A DNA stretch of 64,000 nucleotides from JAQBQH01 sp035607415 (GTDB lineage Bacteria; Myxococcota_A; Polyangia; Palsa-1104), in the NCBI GenBank assembly GCA_035607415.1, contig DATNAQ010000036.1, forward strand, positions 56,666 to 120,665, given 5' to 3'. A program made the translations under genes and the position numbers. Of the stretch, positions 1-8,684 are shown one piece after another; the first letter of the stretch is position 1, and every line of letters starts with the position of its first letter. The notes under the pieces are model-generated. The model saw only the letters and a list, made by a program, of their open reading frames with translations. It was not told the DNA's origin and ran no database searches.

Positions 1-1
1 G

Positions 2-1015
2 ATCCAGGGCCCCGGCTTCCGCGAGCGCGTCGTCCCCAGCGTCGAGGTCCACGTCGGGCAGGACGAGAACGTCGGCCTGTTGCGGCTCGACCGCGGCCGC
101 ACCCTCCGCGGCCGCGTCATCACCAGCGCCGGCAGCGGCGTCGGTGGCGCGCGCGTCACCAGCGCGGCGCTCCTCATCGGCGACGGCAGCTCGCTCGGCG
201 CGGCCACCGGCGCCGCCGGCATCGGCCGCATCGAGACCACCAGCAACGCCGACGGCAGCTTCGTGCTGAGCGGCCTCGGCGATCAGGCGCTCGCGGTGGT
301 GGCCGAGCACGCCTCGCTCGGCCGCTCGACGCCGACGCCGGTCGGCGCCGATCACGATCCGCCGGCGGTGACGCTGGTGCTCCTGCCGCTCGGCTCGCTC
401 GAAGGCGCCGTCACCCGCGGCGGCAAGCCGCTCGAGAACGCCGTGGTCGCCGCTTCCTCGCGCGCGCAGGGCCAGGCGCGCTTCTTCGTGCGCAGCGGCC
501 CCGACGGCCACTATCGGTTCGATCGCCTCTCGCCCGACGACTACACCATCGCCGCCGGCGACAGCGACAACCAGCTCGACCAGCGCATCACCACGCGCTT
601 CGTGCACGTCGGCGAAGGGGCGGCGCATCTCGACGTCGATCTGCCGAGCGGCGTCGCCAGCTGCCGCGTGCGGCTGACGGCGCCGCCGCGCGAGGTGGTC
701 AACGCACAGGTCTACCTCGCCAGCGGCACGCTCAGCGCGCGCGCGGCGGGCGACATCGAGCAGTCGCTCTTGCAGCGGCCCGACGGCACCGTGAACATCG
801 GCCACATCCTGCACAACGGCTCGGTCACGTTCGATCAGCTCGCCTCGGGCGCCTACACGCTGTGCACGGTGGCGCTGCGCGGCGACCTGTCCGATCCGGT
901 GGTGGCGCAGCGCATCCGCGAAGGAGCGTCGTCGCTGCCGGTCACCTGCCAGGCGCTCCAGCTCGCCGCGTCGCCGACGCCGCTCGACGTGGTCGTGCCG
1001 GTTCAGCCGCTCTGA
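2..1015 (+). CDS. Carboxypeptidase-regulatory-like repeat protein, 3' part (5' end outside window)
   Basis: The reading frame is open from the first bases of the window and ends at a TGA, so this is the C-terminal ~337 residues of a longer protein. It consists of Gly/Asp/Ser-rich beta-sandwich repeats of the carboxypeptidase regulatory-like (CarboxypepD_reg) type, recognisable by the recurring pattern of a G(R)V-like strand, an NADGSFVLSGL-type turn (about residue 85) and GPDGHYRFDRL further on. Such modules are usually on secreted or outer-membrane-anchored proteins of myxobacteria. No enzymatic motif is visible in this part. The start, any signal peptide and the full domain order lie upstream. 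A TTG at 80 could be taken for a start but upstream codons continue in the same style. Confidence 0.8.
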   Translation: MQGPGFRERVVPSVEVHVGQDENVGLLRLDRGRTLRGRVITSAGSGVGGARVTSAALLIGDGSSLGAATGAAGIGRIETTSNADGSFVLSGLGDQALAVVAEHASLGRSTPTPVGADHDPPAVTLVLLPLGSLEGAVTRGGKPLENAVVAASSRAQGQARFFVRSGPDGHYRFDRLSPDDYTIAAGDSDNQLDQRITTRFVHVGEGAAHLDVDLPSGVASCRVRLTAPPREVVNAQVYLASGTLSARAAGDIEQSLLQRPDGTVNIGHILHNGSVTFDQLASGAYTLCTVALRGDLSDPVVAQRIREGASSLPVTCQALQLAASPTPLDVVVPVQPL

Positions 1016-1170
1016 CTCCGACGGCGCGCGCGACGGCGGCCTGACGAGGGCATGGACGCCTGTCCATGCCCCTGGGGCCCCGGGTCGCCGCGGCCGCGTG
1101 GGCGCCGACGCATCCGACGCGGCTTTACGACGGCGACGGCGCTGGTTCACGCCTTGCAACCACGGGGCGC

Positions 1171-1476
1171 ATGCGCTTTTTCGCCGTCACCCTGGTCGTT
1201 TCGCTGCTCTCGCTGCCCGTCGCGGCCCACCCGCACAAACGGACACACGCGCGCTCGCACCCGGCGCGCGCGCAGCCGAAGCCGACCGTCGTGCCCAACG
1301 ATCGCCAGGCGCAGGAGCACGCGCGCGCCGAGGCCGAGCTCTCCGATCTGCGCGCCGGCAACCTCGGCAACGACGGCGCCGACGCCCAGACCGACACGCG
1401 CGACATGCCGCAGCAGACCTGGGCGGTGCAAGAGAACGACCGCGAGATCCCCTCCAACCTGCGCCAGAAGAAGTAG
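1171..1476 (+). CDS. Small secreted protein, unknown function
   Basis: A 101-residue product with a clear Sec signal peptide (MRFFAVTLVVSLLSLPVAAH, probable cleavage after VAA-H) followed by a His/Arg/Lys-rich basic stretch and then an acidic, Gln/Asn-rich C-terminal half. The mature part has no domain I recognise and looks poorly structured. The ATG at 1171 is chosen because the signal peptide begins there; in-frame upstream codons from 1066 code for low-complexity Ala/Arg sequence. It lies downstream of a surface-repeat protein on the same strand, about 155 bases away. It may be an exported basic peptide, but function is unknown. Confidence 0.5.
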   Translation: MRFFAVTLVVSLLSLPVAAHPHKRTHARSHPARAQPKPTVVPNDRQAQEHARAEAELSDLRAGNLGNDGADAQTDTRDMPQQTWAVQENDREIPSNLRQKK

Positions 1477-1485
1477 CGTCCCTAG

Positions 1486-1935
1486 CTCACCGTCTGCACC
1501 GGCGCCTTTCCGCTGGCCAAGGCCGGCCTCTTCGACGGGCTCACCATCACCACCTTCTTCAACGCCATCGAGGCGCTGCGCACGGTCGCGCCGCGCGCAC
1601 GTCGAGGACGGTCGCCGCTTCGTCGACAACGGCCGCTTCGTCACCACCGCCGGCGTCTCGGCCGGCATCGACGGCTGCACGTGACGGCGCGCCTGCTCGG
1701 CCACCGCGTCGCCGACACCACCCTGCAGCAGGCCCTCGTCTACAACCTCGCCTGCGCCTACGCGCTCGGCGGCAAGCGCACCGACGCGCTTCGCACCGTC
1801 AAGCGCGCGCTCGCCATGGGTGTGCCGCTCGAGCAGGCGATCGCCGATCCCGATCTGGCGAGCATCCACGCCGAGCTCGGCCGCGGGCGCGCCATCGCCA
1901 CCGACGCCTCCGCGCACGCGCCGCGCGTCAATTAG
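1486..1935 (+). pseudogene. Relic of a DJ-1/PfpI-type protein with a TPR-like tail
   Basis: Three reading frames together resemble one protein. Frame 1 from 1486 encodes LTVCTGAFPLAKAGLFDG, the nucleophile-elbow region of DJ-1/PfpI (GATase1-like) proteins, up to about 1590. The match then continues in frame 2 (HVEDGRRFVDNGRFVTTAGV...SAGIDG) to a TGA at 1682-1684, and returns to frame 1 (LHVTARLLGHRVADTT). It ends in a short TPR-like tail (YNLACAYALGGKRTDAL) stopping at 1935. An in-frame TAG sits directly before 1486, so the N-terminal half is missing. Two compensating frameshifts plus a lost 5' half mean no functional product is expected. Sequencing error could explain the shifts but not the missing half. 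Confidence 0.7.
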
Positions 1936-2948
1936 TTGCGCGGCACCGCGTGCTCGGCGCGATAGTCGCCGACCCACTTCGCCACGCGATCCATGAGCTC
2001 GCCCGGCAGCAGCTTGTCGCGCAGCGACTCGCGCGCCACCTTCGCCAGCGCCAGGAACGCCGTCGCGAACGCCGGCGAGATCGCGACCCGCGTCAGCCCC
2101 TGCCGCTCGAAGAGCCCGCCGAGGAGCTCGGCATCCTGACGCCGTCCCAGGTCCTCGAGCCGCGCCAGGAACTTCCCGACCGACTCGTTGATCGCCGCGC
2201 GCTCGCCGACGTCGAGCGTGTCCCACGCCCGCTGCGTCATCACCATGCAGCCGGGCAGGTAACCGAGGCGCAGCTCCTCGAGCTCTTTCGTCGCCGCCGA
2301 CCACTGAAAGGCGAGCGCCGCCGTCGGCACCGAGAGGAAGCCGTCGACCTGCCGCTCCTCGTAGGCGCGCCCCGCGCGCTCGACGCCCATCGCCGCCGTG
2401 GGCACGCCGATGGCGGCGAACTGCGCGAGCATCGCCGGGTCGACGTCCCACACCCAGAGCCGCGTCTTGCGCAGCTCTTCGACGCTGGTGATGGGCGCGC
2501 GCGTGAAGAGCATGTCGGGCCCGAGCATGGCGACGCCGATGTTGTGAAAGCCGGCGTCGCTGATCTCGCGCTCGATGGTCGGCCGCAGCCGCCCGAGCAC
2601 GTAGGAGGCCTCGGCGCGCGATTCGTAGAGCCCGATGAGCCGGAGCGCGCGCAGCGACGGCGACAGCTTCATGCACAAGGGGCCGCCCGACATCACCGCG
2701 TCGAGCTGGTTCTTGCGCAGCCGCTCGAGCGACTCGAGCTCGCTGCCGGCGATGCCGCCGAAGTACCACTTGGTCGTGATCGCACCTCGGCTGTCGGCTT
2801 CGATGTCGCGTCCCATCGCGCGGAACAGCCGCGCCCACGCGGTGCCGTCGGGCGCCGCGGTGGCGATGCGCAACAGGCCGGGCTCGGCAGCGGCGGGGGA
2901 GTGGAGCGCGCACAGGACGGCGAGGGCGAACGCGAAACAGACCTTCAC
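1932..2948 (-). CDS. TRAP transporter solute-binding protein, DctP family (orphan)
   Basis: 338 residues with a Sec signal peptide (hydrophobic FAFALAVLCAL, cleavage near AAA-EP), followed by a DctP-type periplasmic binding fold. Recognisable stretches are the LLRIATAAPDGTAWARLF start of lobe 1, GGIAGSE, and the hinge-proximal WVWDVDPAMLAQFAAIGVP region. DctP proteins capture organic acids in the periplasm and hand them to a DctQ/DctM membrane pair. Neither membrane component is adjacent here, so it may serve a permease elsewhere or act as a sensor partner. Its 3' end touches the tail of the decayed DJ-1 gene on the opposite strand. Confidence 0.85.
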   Translation of the reverse strand: MKVCFAFALAVLCALHSPAAAEPGLLRIATAAPDGTAWARLFRAMGRDIEADSRGAITTKWYFGGIAGSELESLERLRKNQLDAVMSGGPLCMKLSPSLRALRLIGLYESRAEASYVLGRLRPTIEREISDAGFHNIGVAMLGPDMLFTRAPITSVEELRKTRLWVWDVDPAMLAQFAAIGVPTAAMGVERAGRAYEERQVDGFLSVPTAALAFQWSAATKELEELRLGYLPGCMVMTQRAWDTLDVGERAAINESVGKFLARLEDLGRRQDAELLGGLFERQGLTRVAISPAFATAFLALAKVARESLRDKLLPGELMDRVAKWVGDYRAEHAVPRN

Positions 2949-3514
2949 GGTTGCATCATATCACGGCCGTACTGGGAATCCCCGACGTCTCCGTCGAGGC
3001 CGTGATTCCCGTGGCTTGCGAGTGACTGTGCGGGCTCCGGTGGCGCCCGAGGACAAGGAAATCAGCGGGCGCCGGCGCTGTCCTTCGCCGCGAAGATCTT
3101 GCGCTGCACTTTGGCCGCGCGCGACTCGAGATGCGGCGTTTTGTCGCAGATAAATCGAATATGGATTCTCCGTGTACGAATCAGTAATTCGTCGTGCACG
3201 CTCGACAGCAATCTCGTTCCGCGATATGGTCGCCGTGATGGGGCACGGTTCTCGACGGCGGAGTGGCGGCCCCGGGATCGTTTCGGTGCATGGGCGGACG
3301 AGCTGCAGCGGCGTGGCGGCGCGGCAGGTGCGACAAAATGCCGCACTCGAGAGTACCCGGCCACGATGGAACCGCGCCCGTAGCAGCGCGCGACGCACGC
3401 CGGCCGCGCGCTGACCTACACGAGCGTGCCGCCACCTCGACAGCGGCGAGCGGGCGGCAGGCTCGAACCCGCGCGACGCGTCGAGCACTCCGTAGCGGAC
3501 GGGGGAGGAGGGTC
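2949..3514. other. Intergenic region between dctP-like gene and response regulator
   Basis: About 560 bases with no convincing gene. Next to the dctP-like start is a stem-loop (TCACGGCC at 2961-2968 pairing with GGCCGTGA at 2998-3005), placed in the presumed 5' leader of the minus-strand gene. A locally AT-richer stretch near 3145-3195 could hold the promoter for the response regulator. One copy of a short dispersed repeat lies at 3327-3424. The overlapping open frames here are Arg/Ala-rich and lack protein-like composition. Confidence 0.5.
3327..3424 (+). repeat. Dispersed intergenic repeat, copy A
   Basis: It starts with GGTGCGACAAAATGCCGCAC and ends with CCGCGCGCTGACCTACACGAG-like sequence. 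The same start and end, in the same order and orientation, are found at 8561-8684, where the spacing is longer. It ends about 90 bases upstream of the response-regulator start. The middle parts differ. Confidence 0.4.
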
Positions 3515-3907
3515 ATGAAGAAGTGGGTGTTGGTCGTGGATGACGACGCGGGGGTTCGCGAGACGGTGGTCGACCTGCTCACGTTCGGCGGCTTTCGCGT
3601 CGAGGCGGTCGCCGACGGGCGGCTGGCGTTGGAGACGCTCGGGCGGGCCGAGGCGCTGCCCGCGCTCCTGGTGGTCGATCTGGAGATGCCGATCATGAGC
3701 GGCTGGGAGCTCATCGCCGAGCTGCGCAAGAACGCGCGGCTGGCCGCGATTCCCTACGTCATCTTCTCGGCGCTCGGTTGCGGCGACGAGCGCATGAGCG
3801 AGCTCGACGCCGAAGCGTGTGTGCCCAAGGGCGGCAGCACGCTCGAGCTGTTGCGCGTGGTCGAGCGCTGCACCGGCCGCGTGCCCCAGGCAGCCGGCCT
3901 CCCGTGA
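3515..3907 (+). CDS. Single-domain response regulator receiver protein
   Basis: A 130-residue CheY-like receiver with no output domain. The acidic pocket is Asp9-Asp11 (VVDDD), the phospho-acceptor is Asp55 (VVDLEMP), the switch serine is Ser85 (FSALG) and the conserved lysine is Lys105 (VPKGG). The start is set by a strong purine-rich ribosome binding site (GGGGGAGGAGGG) just before ATG 3515. It should be phosphorylated by a histidine kinase and act by protein contact. No kinase gene is adjacent, which is common for the many orphan receivers of myxobacteria. Confidence 0.9.
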   Translation: MKKWVLVVDDDAGVRETVVDLLTFGGFRVEAVADGRLALETLGRAEALPALLVVDLEMPIMSGWELIAELRKNARLAAIPYVIFSALGCGDERMSELDAEACVPKGGSTLELLRVVERCTGRVPQAAGLP

Positions 3908-4003
3908 GCTGACGACCGAAGGTCGCATCCGACGTCCCCGGCTGCCGGAATCGTCGCGAGCGGGGGTCGAATGGGCGACAATCACTCCGTTACGGAGTGG
4001 AAC

Positions 4004-4879
4004 ATGCCGCCGAGGGTCCTCTGGTCATACGCCGCCGGCGCCGCGGTGCTCGCGATCGGGCTGGCCGCGATGCTTCGCCGCGGCGATTGGCCCAACGCGC
4101 GCCGGCTCGACAAGCTCATCCTGCTCGGCCCGCTCTTCTACGCGGCGCCGCTCGCCGCCTTCGGCACCGAGCACTTCACGGTCACCGCGGCGGTCGCGTC
4201 GATCATGCCGCCGTGGATGCCGTGGCCGCGCCTCTGGGTCTATTTCGTCGGCGCCTGCTTCGTCGCGGCCGCGCTGAGCCTGGCGACGCGGATCGGGGCA
4301 CGGGTCGCCGCGAGCCTGCTGGCGATGACCTTCTTGCTCTTCGTCGTGCTGATGGACGCGCCGGCCGCGGCGCGAGCTCCGCGCGATCGCTTCGCGCTGG
4401 CGCTGGCGTTGCGCGAGCTGTCGTTCGGCGCCGGCGCGCTGGCGCTCGCGGCCAGCCTCGCTGGCGAGCGGCGCGCGCGCCTGGCGCAGATCATGACGAC
4501 GGCGGCGCGACTCGTTCTCGCCGTGACCGCGCTCTTCTATGGCGTCGAGCAGCTGCTGCACGGCCGCGACGTTCCCGCCGTTCCGCTCGACCGCGCCACG
4601 CCCGAGTGGCTCTGCGGCCACGCGATCTGGACCTTCGCGGCCGGTGTCCTCTACGTCGTCTGCGGTGCCTTGCTGCTCGTCGGCCGCAAGAGCCGCGCCG
4701 CCGCGACGGCGCTCGGCGCGACGGTGCTCTTCGTCGAGCTCGTCGTCTACCTGCCGATCGCCGTCGTCGATCGCGCCAGCCTCGCCAACGGCCTCAACTA
4801 CGCCGCCGACACGCTGATGTTCGCCGGCGCGGTCCTGCTCGTCGCCGGTGCCCTGCCGCGCGCCGCGCGTTCCGCTTGA
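4004..4879 (+). CDS. DoxX-like integral membrane protein
   Basis: About 291 residues with seven to eight hydrophobic segments: LWSYAAGAAVLAIGLAAML, FLLFVVLMDAP, a C-terminal pair and others. The short polar loops include GTEHF and FYGVEQLLHG, which resemble the paired helices of DoxX/DoxD-like family proteins. The function of most such proteins is unknown; some take part in redox or quinone-linked membrane processes. ATG 4004 has an upstream ACGGAG and begins just before the first helix; an ATG at 3971 would add eleven polar residues. It ends shortly before a methyltransferase gene, and the two are probably co-transcribed. Confidence 0.65.
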   Translation: MPPRVLWSYAAGAAVLAIGLAAMLRRGDWPNARRLDKLILLGPLFYAAPLAAFGTEHFTVTAAVASIMPPWMPWPRLWVYFVGACFVAAALSLATRIGARVAASLLAMTFLLFVVLMDAPAAARAPRDRFALALALRELSFGAGALALAASLAGERRARLAQIMTTAARLVLAVTALFYGVEQLLHGRDVPAVPLDRATPEWLCGHAIWTFAAGVLYVVCGALLLVGRKSRAAATALGATVLFVELVVYLPIAVVDRASLANGLNYAADTLMFAGAVLLVAGALPRAARSA

Positions 4880-4895
4880 TGCTAGGTTCAAGGGC

Positions 4896-5732
4896 ATGAT
4901 CGCAGCACCGGACAGCACCGCGGTGCGTGTGGCGTTGTGGCGCGCGCTGCACGTCGAGCTCGACCCGCCGCCGCACGTGCTCGAGGACGTGCTCGGCCTG
5001 ACGCTGGCCGCGCCCGACGAGGGCTGGCGCCAGCGCGGCGACATGCATCCCGAGGGCACGAGCCGCATGCGCGCGTCGATCGTGGCGCGCGCGCGCTTCG
5101 TCGAGGATCTGGTCGCGGCCGAGGCGGCGCGCGGAGTAGGGCAGTACGTCATCCTCGGCGCGGGGCTCGACACGTTTGCGCAGCGCCGGCCGGAGGTGGC
5201 GTCGCGGCTGCGCCTGTTCGAGGTCGATCGGCCCGAGCCGCAGCAGTGGAAGCGGCAGCGATTGGTCGCGCTCGGCTACGGAGTCCCGGAGTGGCTGCGC
5301 CTGGTGCCTGTCGACTTCGAAGCGAGCGAGTCGTGGTGGGCCAAGCTCGTCGCCGCCGGGTTCGATCCACGGCAGCCGGCGGTCGTGGCCTCCACCGGCG
5401 TCAGCATGTATCTGTCGCGCGAGGCCATCGCGGCGACGCTGCGCCAGCTGGCGGCGCTCGCGCCCGGCTCGACGCTGGCGATGACGTTCCTCTTGCCGCT
5501 CGAGCTCGTCGAGCCCGGCGAGCGCGCGATGTGGCAGATGGCCGAGCGCGGGGCGCGCGCCTCGGGCACGCCGTTCCTCAGCTTCTTCGCGCCGTCGGAG
5601 ATGGTGGCGCTGGCGCGCGCGTGCGGCTTCGCGCAAGCCGAGCACGTATCGCCCGCGACGCTGTACTTCGGCGCCCGCGCCGACGGGCCGCGCCCGTCGA
5701 GCTCCGAGGCCATGCTCGTCGCAAAGACCTAG
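4896..5732 (+). CDS. Class I SAM methyltransferase, leucine carboxyl methyltransferase (LCM/TIGR00027-like) family
   Basis: 278 residues. The SAM-binding signature is YVILGAGLDTFAQRRP, followed by an acidic strand end (FEVDRPEPQQWKRQR) typical of the LCM family, and VVASTGVSMYLSREAI, the conserved mid-domain motif of bacterial TIGR00027 proteins. These enzymes methylate carboxyl or hydroxyl groups of small molecules; the substrate is unknown. ATG 4896 follows an AAGGGC and starts directly before the conserved N-terminal helix. The gene follows the DoxX-like gene after 16 bases, so the two form a likely two-gene unit. Confidence 0.85.
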   Translation: MIAAPDSTAVRVALWRALHVELDPPPHVLEDVLGLTLAAPDEGWRQRGDMHPEGTSRMRASIVARARFVEDLVAAEAARGVGQYVILGAGLDTFAQRRPEVASRLRLFEVDRPEPQQWKRQRLVALGYGVPEWLRLVPVDFEASESWWAKLVAAGFDPRQPAVVASTGVSMYLSREAIAATLRQLAALAPGSTLAMTFLLPLELVEPGERAMWQMAERGARASGTPFLSFFAPSEMVALARACGFAQAEHVSPATLYFGARADGPRPSSSEAMLVAKT

Positions 5733-5748
5733 AGCTCTAACGAGTGCG

Positions 5749-8511
5749 CTAGGGGACGGCCAGGGCGTAGATGCCGTCCTGGAAGCGATAAGGCGGCGGC
5801 GAGTCGATCCGCACCGCGATGAGCGTGTCGTTTCCCGCCCAGAGGATTCCGAGGGTATTGGCGCTCACGGCATTCAACAACGGCACCGGTGGCGCCCCGG
5901 AAACATAACCTACCTCCAGCGTATTCGGGCTCAGCACGCCGCTGAGCATCCACACCTTCGTGCCGTCCGGAGACATGCCATGGCGGCGGTTTCCAACGTC
6001 GGACCCGATCGTCGTCACCGCGCCCGACGTAATCGGTTCCACGACCACGTCGGAGCCGCGCAGGAAGACCGCTTGTTTGCCGTCGCCGCTGAAATCGAAC
6101 TCCGCGGTGCCGGTGCCAGCGCCCGAGACGACCGCGCCCAACGTCGTATACGCGCCTCCTGCGATCGGAGTGACGTAGAGCTGCTCGCTCGTCTGAAACA
6201 TCACGTTCGTGCTGTCGGGCGAGATCTTGAAGCCGTCATTGTCGAGGCTCGAAATCGGCGGCGACGTGAGAGTGACTGCGCCGCCCGTCGCCGACCAGGA
6301 CTGGATGGTCGAACTCGCGAGGAAATAGACGAAGTGCTGGCTATCGGGCGTGAATCCCCACGACTTGAAGAGGTTCACGTTGGACGCGATATTCGCGGCC
6401 GTGTCACCGGACGACAACGCCGTTCTCACCGTCGCGGAGGCGCCGCCGTTTGGCTGATAGAAGTAGACGAACCGCGTGCCGTCGGGGCTGAAGTTGATTC
6501 CGCCGAGATTGACGTTCGAATCGATCAGCGTCGCGGACGCGCCCGACACCGGCACGCGATGCAGCCCGTTGTTATCGATGACGAGGATCTGCTGACCGTC
6601 CGGCGTCCACGTGCCGCAGCTGCCGGTCCAGTTGAGGTTCGTGGCCGTAGCGCCGGAGAGCGGAATGATGCGCAGGCCCGTCCCCGCCAGGACCAGGAGG
6701 TTCTTCGCATCCGGGGAGAAGCCACAATAATCGTAGCCGACCGTCGTCGTCGTGCCGCCCGGAAGCGAGACGAGTTGAGTCTCGCCGGCGAATAGACGAT
6801 GGACCACGACGTACGCGCCGTCGGGTGAAACGTCGAAGCGGTCGACACCTGTCCCGACCGTTGTGTCGGCGCCGCTCGACAGCACCTGGACGTGCAGAGA
6901 GCCAACTACCGGGTTGACCGACGAGTCGACGTCGCTGAGATACAGAACCGAGGCCGCATCGGGCGTGAACTTCGCCGAGAAGCCGGCGCCCACCGTGGTC
7001 ACTTGCCGGGGGCTGCCGCCGCTGATCGAGCTGACCCAGAGCTTGCCGGTGTAGTACGTGAAGTCGCTCGAATAGATCAGATGAGTGCCGTCGGCGCTGA
7101 GCTGATTGGGCCAGACGTTGCTGGAGCTCAGCAGTCGATGGCCGCGAGGAATCTCGATCGTCGACAGCGGATAGAGCGAGCCGTCCACGACATAGCCGTT
7201 GCCCGGCGCCATTGCGAGCACGGTCGGGACGATTTCCTGATACGAGCCGTTCTGGAACGCGAGCGAATACACGCCCTGCGGGATACCGTCGAGCGTATAA
7301 GCGCCGTCGGCAAGCGTCGCCGTCGTCGAGGTCGTCCCCGATACCGAGACGGTGGTTCCGTCGTGCATGACGTGTCCGATCAGCGTTGCGATGCCCGAGA
7401 TCGTCGTCGATTGCTCCGAGGGAGCCGGCGACAAGTCGAGCTGTGGCACGGAGTGGGGCATTGCGTATGCGACGGTCTGGCTCGCGACGGATGCGACGTC
7501 GAAACCGGTCTTCACGGCCTGCACGGAGTAGGTGCCGGCCGGTAATCCGTCGAGCACGTAGTCGCCGAGGTCGGTCGTGAATGCCGCGAGCGAAGCGCCG
7601 GTCGCGAAGACGAGAATCCCGGCGTTCCCCGTGGCCGCACCAGCCAACGTGGCCCTGCCGGAAAGCGAGCCGAGCGGCGTGAACGTCATGAGCGGCGCTG
7701 CGACCGTGGCGCCGCCGGCGATGTCGACGGTTTGTGTCTGACTCTGCTCCGCGGTCGACGCCGCCGCAGCGGTGATGGTATACGTGCCATCGACCAACGC
7801 GGAGAAGCTGTAGGCTCCACCGACGCCGGTCACCGTCGCAGACGAAACGGGACCGACGAGGCTGACCGCCAGCCCGTGCACGTCGGAGACTCCCGTGATG
7901 GCGATCTTTCCGTCGATGCGTCCCGGCGCGACAGGCGTCGGCAATCGGCCGAGCGTCAGCGGTGCCACGGCATTCGTCTTCCCATATTCGACGAGGACGT
8001 CTCCCGCGACCGCGCTGACGTATCCGTTCTGCGAGGCGATGAGATCATGCGGCCCGGTGGCGAGGCCGGACAGCGTGTAGCTCCCGGCATCATCGGTGAT
8101 GGCGATCGACGACGAGCCGACCGCCACTACCGTGATCCCGGCGTTCCCACTCGCGGCGCCGAGCGTGACGTTGCCCGTCAGCGCGCCGACCGGCGTGAAT
8201 GACAGATCGGGAACCGTGGCTGTATCCGACGCGAGATGCACGCTCGCGACCAACGTCGTTTCACGTGTCGATTGCGCGCTTGCAATGACGACGTACTCGC
8301 CGGCGCGAAGGTCGGAGAAGCGGAAGTCGCCCGAAGGAGACGTCACGGCGCTCGCGGCGCTTGGGCCCGAGACCGTGACGAGGATGCCGGAGTTGTCGGT
8401 CTCGCCCTGAAGGATGGCTTTGCCCGCGAGGACGCCGCTCGGGCCGGAGCACCCCAGTATCGTCGACATCAGGACGACACCGGCGGCATGGAGGCTGTAA
8501 CGACGAGTCAT
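5749..8511 (-). CDS. Large lipoprotein: carboxypeptidase-regulatory repeats plus PD40/WD40-like propeller
   Basis: About 920 residues. A type II signal peptide ends in a lipobox (MSTILGC), so the protein should be lipidated and exported. Residues ~30-430 hold four to five beta-sandwich CarboxypepD_reg-like repeats, recognised by recurring GNAGI(L/T)V and YxLxGLxxGxYxV phrases. Residues ~450-920 hold TolB/PD40-like propeller blades with recurring (F/V)SPDG(T/K) phrases. No catalytic motif is visible; it is probably a surface binding or scaffold protein. ATG 8511 is used because it gives a compact signal peptide; an ATG at 8523 is also in frame. Confidence 0.8.
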   Translation of the reverse strand: MTRRYSLHAAGVVLMSTILGCSGPSGVLAGKAILQGETDNSGILVTVSGPSAASAVTSPSGDFRFSDLRAGEYVVIASAQSTRETTLVASVHLASDTATVPDLSFTPVGALTGNVTLGAASGNAGITVVAVGSSSIAITDDAGSYTLSGLATGPHDLIASQNGYVSAVAGDVLVEYGKTNAVAPLTLGRLPTPVAPGRIDGKIAITGVSDVHGLAVSLVGPVSSATVTGVGGAYSFSALVDGTYTITAAAASTAEQSQTQTVDIAGGATVAAPLMTFTPLGSLSGRATLAGAATGNAGILVFATGASLAAFTTDLGDYVLDGLPAGTYSVQAVKTGFDVASVASQTVAYAMPHSVPQLDLSPAPSEQSTTISGIATLIGHVMHDGTTVSVSGTTSTTATLADGAYTLDGIPQGVYSLAFQNGSYQEIVPTVLAMAPGNGYVVDGSLYPLSTIEIPRGHRLLSSSNVWPNQLSADGTHLIYSSDFTYYTGKLWVSSISGGSPRQVTTVGAGFSAKFTPDAASVLYLSDVDSSVNPVVGSLHVQVLSSGADTTVGTGVDRFDVSPDGAYVVVHRLFAGETQLVSLPGGTTTTVGYDYCGFSPDAKNLLVLAGTGLRIIPLSGATATNLNWTGSCGTWTPDGQQILVIDNNGLHRVPVSGASATLIDSNVNLGGINFSPDGTRFVYFYQPNGGASATVRTALSSGDTAANIASNVNLFKSWGFTPDSQHFVYFLASSTIQSWSATGGAVTLTSPPISSLDNDGFKISPDSTNVMFQTSEQLYVTPIAGGAYTTLGAVVSGAGTGTAEFDFSGDGKQAVFLRGSDVVVEPITSGAVTTIGSDVGNRRHGMSPDGTKVWMLSGVLSPNTLEVGYVSGAPPVPLLNAVSANTLGILWAGNDTLIAVRIDSPPPYRFQDGIYALAVP

Positions 8512-8560
8512 GCTCGGCGTCATCGTACCATGGCGAGGGCCGTGACGTGCGACACCGCGG

Positions 8561-8684
8561 GGTGCGACAAGTTGCCGCATTCCGGCGGCGAATACTCGCG
8601 ACGGGGAGCGATTCCCTCGGAAGCCGAATCGCGATCGGAGCGCGCGACCCGTGGTGTCTTGCCGCCGCGCGCTGACTACTCGAG
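8561..8684 (+). repeat. Dispersed intergenic repeat, copy B
   Basis: It begins GGTGCGACAAGTTGCCGCAT and ends CCGCGCGCTGACTACTCGAG, matching copy A (3327-3424) at both ends. AGCGCGCGAC is also shared in the 3' half. The right end overlaps the stop codon of the DUF4261 gene (8676-8678), so that gene's last codons may derive from the element. Confidence 0.4.

Noticed and set aside
1098..3005. 635-residue plus-strand frame over the decayed DJ-1 gene and the dctP-like gene
   Set aside because: Arg/Ala-rich false frame, opposite the dctP-like gene in its second half.
5731..5740. TAGAGCTCTA palindrome after the methyltransferase gene
   Set aside because: Too short and without a U-run; likely chance around the stop codon.
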